The position numbers and the translations under genes were made by a program. 33,375 nucleotides of DNA from Chloroflexota bacterium (GTDB taxonomy: Bacteria; Chloroflexota; Anaerolineae; Anaerolineales; Anaerolineaceae): NCBI GenBank assembly GCA_012797815.1, contig JAAZOK010000102.1, forward strand, positions 1-33,375. Reading direction: 5' to 3'. This document shows, piece after piece, positions 31,327 through 33,375 of the stretch. How positions within the stretch are numbered: the first letter of the stretch is position 1; the number at the start of each line of letters is the position of its first letter. The notes beneath the pieces were generated by a model, which saw nothing but the letters and a program-made list of their open reading frames with translations, ran no database searches and was not told the origin of the DNA.

Positions 31327-32196
31327 CTATTTGGACCAGCGTCGAACTTTGCTGATGGTGATCTGGTAAATGGCGATGCTCAACCCCATGATGATCAGAG
31401 ACAGCACTGCCATCGCCATACCGATACCGGGATCGTGTCTCACTTCACCTGCGATCATGAATCCGATCTGTAATGTGACCAGTGAGAGCTGTGATTCAAC
31501 CAGGGTGTAGGCGGTCGCATAGGCTCCGTAGGCATTAGCGAAGAGTAAAGTCAAGCCTGCCAGCAGAGAAGGTCCCAGGATCGGGATGCCAATATGTCGC
31601 CAGAATTGGAAGGTATTGGCGCCCAGGCTTTCTGCGGATTCCTGCAATTCTTTTTTGATGCCGACAAAAGCGGGGATGATGGTCAGCACCATCAGGGGTA
31701 ATTGAAAGTAAACGTATGCCAGCACCAACCCCGAGAATGAATAAATGCTGAATTTCGGGTACATCTCGTATGAAAAATATTTCAATACGAATTGTGTGAT
31801 CACCCCATTCATACCCAGAATGATGATGAAGGCGAATGCCAGTGGCGCCCCGGAGAAGTTGGTGGTCACATCTGATAGCGAAATCAGAGCGTTTTTAACT
31901 CCTTCCGATGGCAACTTATTAATGGCATAACCGATCAGAGTGCCCAGCACCACACCGACGATCGCAGTCAACCCCGATATCTTGATACTATTCACGAAGG
32001 AATTGACATAGATCGTGCGGCTCATCGCCTGGTAGTGTGCCAGGGTCAATTGCTGCGTGGCTTTATCGATAAAGCTGCCCCGCACCAGAAAGATGATCGG
32101 GACGAATTCAAAAGCCATGCAGACCAGCAGAAATGGCATGAATCCCAGCCAGTTCTTTAGAGAATCCTTTTTGTGTTTAGTGTTCGTTTTTCCCAT
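31327..32196 (-). CDS. ABC transporter permease, PotB-like; first gene of the sugar operon
   Basis: The 289-residue membrane protein carries the EAA-like loop LQESAESLGANTFQFWRHIG and six hydrophobic segments, as in PotB/FbpB-type permeases. It pairs with the second permease to form the channel. It heads the operon. No Shine-Dalgarno precedes its ATG: the upstream bases are AAGCTTAAG. A near-consensus -10 (TATAAT) ends nine bases before the ATG, so the message is predicted to begin about three bases before the start codon. Confidence 0.92.
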   Translation of the reverse strand: MGKTNTKHKKDSLKNWLGFMPFLLVCMAFEFVPIIFLVRGSFIDKATQQLTLAHYQAMSRTIYVNSFVNSIKISGLTAIVGVVLGTLIGYAINKLPSEGVKNALISLSDVTTNFSGAPLAFAFIIILGMNGVITQFVLKYFSYEMYPKFSIYSFSGLVLAYVYFQLPLMVLTIIPAFVGIKKELQESAESLGANTFQFWRHIGIPILGPSLLAGLTLLFANAYGAYATAYTLVESQLSLVTLQIGFMIAGEVRHDPGIGMAMAVLSLIIMGLSIAIYQITISKVRRWSK

Positions 32197-32205
32197 CTTA
32201 AGCTT

Positions 32206-32234
32206 ATTATAGGGAGAGTTGTTTCGAAAGTCAA
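32206..32234 (-). promoter_or_regulatory. Promoter of the 11-gene sugar operon
   Basis: TTGACT (32229-32234) and TATAAT (32206-32211) on the minus strand are separated by exactly 17 bases, close to the consensus for the main sigma factor. Nine bases separate the -10 from the ATG of the first permease, predicting a leaderless or nearly leaderless transcript. Confidence 0.75.
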
Positions 32235-32252
32235 TATATTTGTTATTAATTA

Positions 32253-32298
32253 TTACGTTTGACTGACTGTTTTTATTATGTTACAATCAAAAACGTAA
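32253..32298. promoter_or_regulatory. Inverted repeat TTACGTTT ... AAACGTAA around the GHMP kinase promoter
   Basis: TTACGTTT (32253-32260) and AAACGTAA (32291-32298) are exact inverted copies with centres 38 bases apart. They bracket the -35 and the start of the plus-strand promoter. The arms could be half-sites for a dimeric regulator, for example the DeoR-type protein encoded in the operon; the link is inferred from position. Confidence 0.45.
32259..32287 (+). promoter_or_regulatory. Promoter of the GHMP kinase gene
   Basis: TTGACT (32259-32264) and TACAAT (32282-32287) are 17 bases apart. The predicted start is near 32294, giving a leader of about 66 bases that includes a GGGAG ribosome site nine bases before the ATG at 32361. 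Confidence 0.7.
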
Positions 32299-32360
32299 CA
32301 ACTACAGCATTGTTTGATTTTTTAACAATCGCTCACTACTGAAAATTGGGAGTCATTCAC

Positions 32361-33375
32361 ATGAATTCATCTCTCCAATCACTTGAAAATCAGCTTCCAG
32401 ATCTCAAAAGATTCGTAACACGTGTTCATGAACTGATTGGAAACGGTTTCTTTGTACAGGGACGTCCGATTCTTATCAATCGAACTCCTGGTAGATTGGA
32501 TCTGATGGGAGGCAACGATGATTACACCGGCGGACTGGTCTTTGAGAAGACCATTCGTGAGGCTACCATGGTGGCAGTGCAACCCCGCCTGGATGATGTG
32601 GTGGAATTATATAACCCGGCGGTGGCAAGCCTGGGTTGGCAGGAACGGGTCGTTTTTCACCTTGCTGATTTGCGCGAGGGGGAACGGCTGCAACCTATGG
32701 AACAGGTGCGTTCCTGGATCAATGCCGACCCACGTCGTTCTTGGGCTGCTTATCTGGTGGGGGACCTGTATTATTTAATGGAGCATTTTCCCGAGAAGAT
32801 CAATGCAGGCTTTATGCTTTATCTGGAATCAGATGTGCCGCTCGGCAAAGGGGTCAGTTCGTCTGCGGCGCTAGAGGTGGCAGTGATGAAAGCCTGTGCC
32901 GCCAGTTACGATATCGAGGTATCGGGTGTGGATTTGGCTTCATGGACGCAGTGGGTCGAGATCGCGCTTACCCAATCTGCCTGCGGCATCATGGACCAGT
33001 TAGCGGTGGTGATGGGAAATGAGAAGCGTTTTGTGCCCATGTTGTGCCAGCCCTGCCTGCCGTATCCACTGGCAAAACTGCCGGAGAACCTGTATGTATG
33101 GGGTATCGATTCAGACGTGCGTCATGCGGTTTCAGGTATTGAATATGAAACTGCCCGTGCTGCCACTTTCATGGGTTATCGCTATCTGTGTGAGTGGGAG
33201 AATTTACAACCCACCCTCGATAAGAGCGGTGCTCTACCGCGCTGGGTGGAATCCAAGTGGAATGGCTACCTGGCAAACCTTTCTCCCTCTTTGTTCCGTA
33301 GTTTGTATGAACAACGTTTGCCCGAGATTCAAGCAGGAGACCAATTCACCCGGCGTTTTCGTGATCATCTTGATC
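32361..33375 (+). CDS. GHMP kinase similar to L-arabinokinase, C-terminus off the right edge
   Basis: The first 338 residues are visible with no stop. NRTPGRLDLMGGNDDYTGG (40-58) is the galactokinase-type N-terminal motif in a variant form. PLGKGVSSSAA (160-170) is the GHMP ATP-binding motif. CGIMDQ and VRHAVSGIEYETAR are the third region and sugar-contacting block. The phrases GRLD-MGG, WAAY-G, PxGKGVSSSAA-EVA and CG-MDQ are also found in the kinase domain of plant L-arabinokinase as I remember it. Such enzymes phosphorylate the anomeric carbon of a free sugar. It is transcribed away from the sugar operon from the shared intergenic region, so it likely belongs to the same system. Galactose or another aldose remains possible. 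Confidence 0.85.
   Translation, partial: MNSSLQSLENQLPDLKRFVTRVHELIGNGFFVQGRPILINRTPGRLDLMGGNDDYTGGLVFEKTIREATMVAVQPRLDDVVELYNPAVASLGWQERVVFHLADLREGERLQPMEQVRSWINADPRRSWAAYLVGDLYYLMEHFPEKINAGFMLYLESDVPLGKGVSSSAALEVAVMKACAASYDIEVSGVDLASWTQWVEIALTQSACGIMDQLAVVMGNEKRFVPMLCQPCLPYPLAKLPENLYVWGIDSDVRHAVSGIEYETARAATFMGYRYLCEWENLQPTLDKSGALPRWVESKWNGYLANLSPSLFRSLYEQRLPEIQAGDQFTRRFRDHLD

Noticed and set aside
1-33375. Mobile elements, CRISPR arrays, tRNA or rRNA genes
   Set aside because: No transposase or integrase, no evenly spaced direct repeats and no cloverleaf or rRNA-like sequence were recognised on either strand.

Overview
The window reads as a dense, carbohydrate-scavenging stretch of a bacterial chromosome. 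Genes are packed, mostly on the minus strand, with 1- or 4-base start/stop overlaps. There are no tRNA, rRNA, CRISPR or insertion-sequence signals that I can see. Solute-binding lipoproteins with canonical lipoboxes, the GlpA-like / oxidoreductase / DUF1667 trio, a GH57 lipoprotein and several sugar importers suggest an anaerobic heterotroph. My best guess is Chloroflexota (Anaerolineae); this is inference from gene content and protein style, not a phylogenetic result. Both ends of the window cut through genes.

Region 1 (1-4398, minus): a maltodextrin-type ABC importer (binding protein, two permeases, no ATPase) followed by a secreted GH57 glycosidase cut by the left edge. Rho-independent terminators sit after the binding-protein gene and before the GH57 gene, so output is probably graded along the operon. 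Region 2 (4734-5543, plus) is a lone ADP-ribosylglycohydrolase. Region 3 (5582-11443) is a glycerol module: SorC-type regulator, GlpA-like FAD dehydrogenase, FAD/NAD oxidoreductase and DUF1667 protein on the minus strand, and glycerol kinase divergent on the plus strand. Region 4 (11465-13473) holds four small genes: an ABM-like protein, a lipoprotein, a DUF1684 protein and a C-terminally truncated flavoprotein.

Region 5 (13577-18779, minus) is a PTS operon of the lactose/cellobiose family: MupG-like DUF871 protein, IIA, a small two-helix membrane protein, IIB, IIC, then beyond a terminator DUF3284, a IIB-like protein without the phosphorylatable cysteine, and an RpiR regulator. MupG-family enzymes act on MurNAc-6P-GlcNAc, so cell-wall sugar recycling is a reasonable guess. 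Region 6 (18991-20512, minus) is a stomatin/NfeD membrane pair.

Region 7 (20716-32196, minus, with 32361-33375 divergent on plus) is the most interesting part. One tightly packed 11-gene array runs: two permeases, ATPase, a six-hairpin-like protein, binding protein, class I aldolase, FGGY kinase, AraA/FucI-like isomerase, DeoR-type regulator, a TIM-family isomerase and a YjbQ protein. The order implies a complete import, hydrolysis, isomerisation, phosphorylation, retro-aldol and triose-phosphate route for a sugar or glycoside I cannot name. The importer is of the iron/polyamine type rather than the usual sugar type. A GHMP kinase resembling plant L-arabinokinase is transcribed divergently from a shared promoter region with two near-consensus promoters and a long-spaced inverted repeat.
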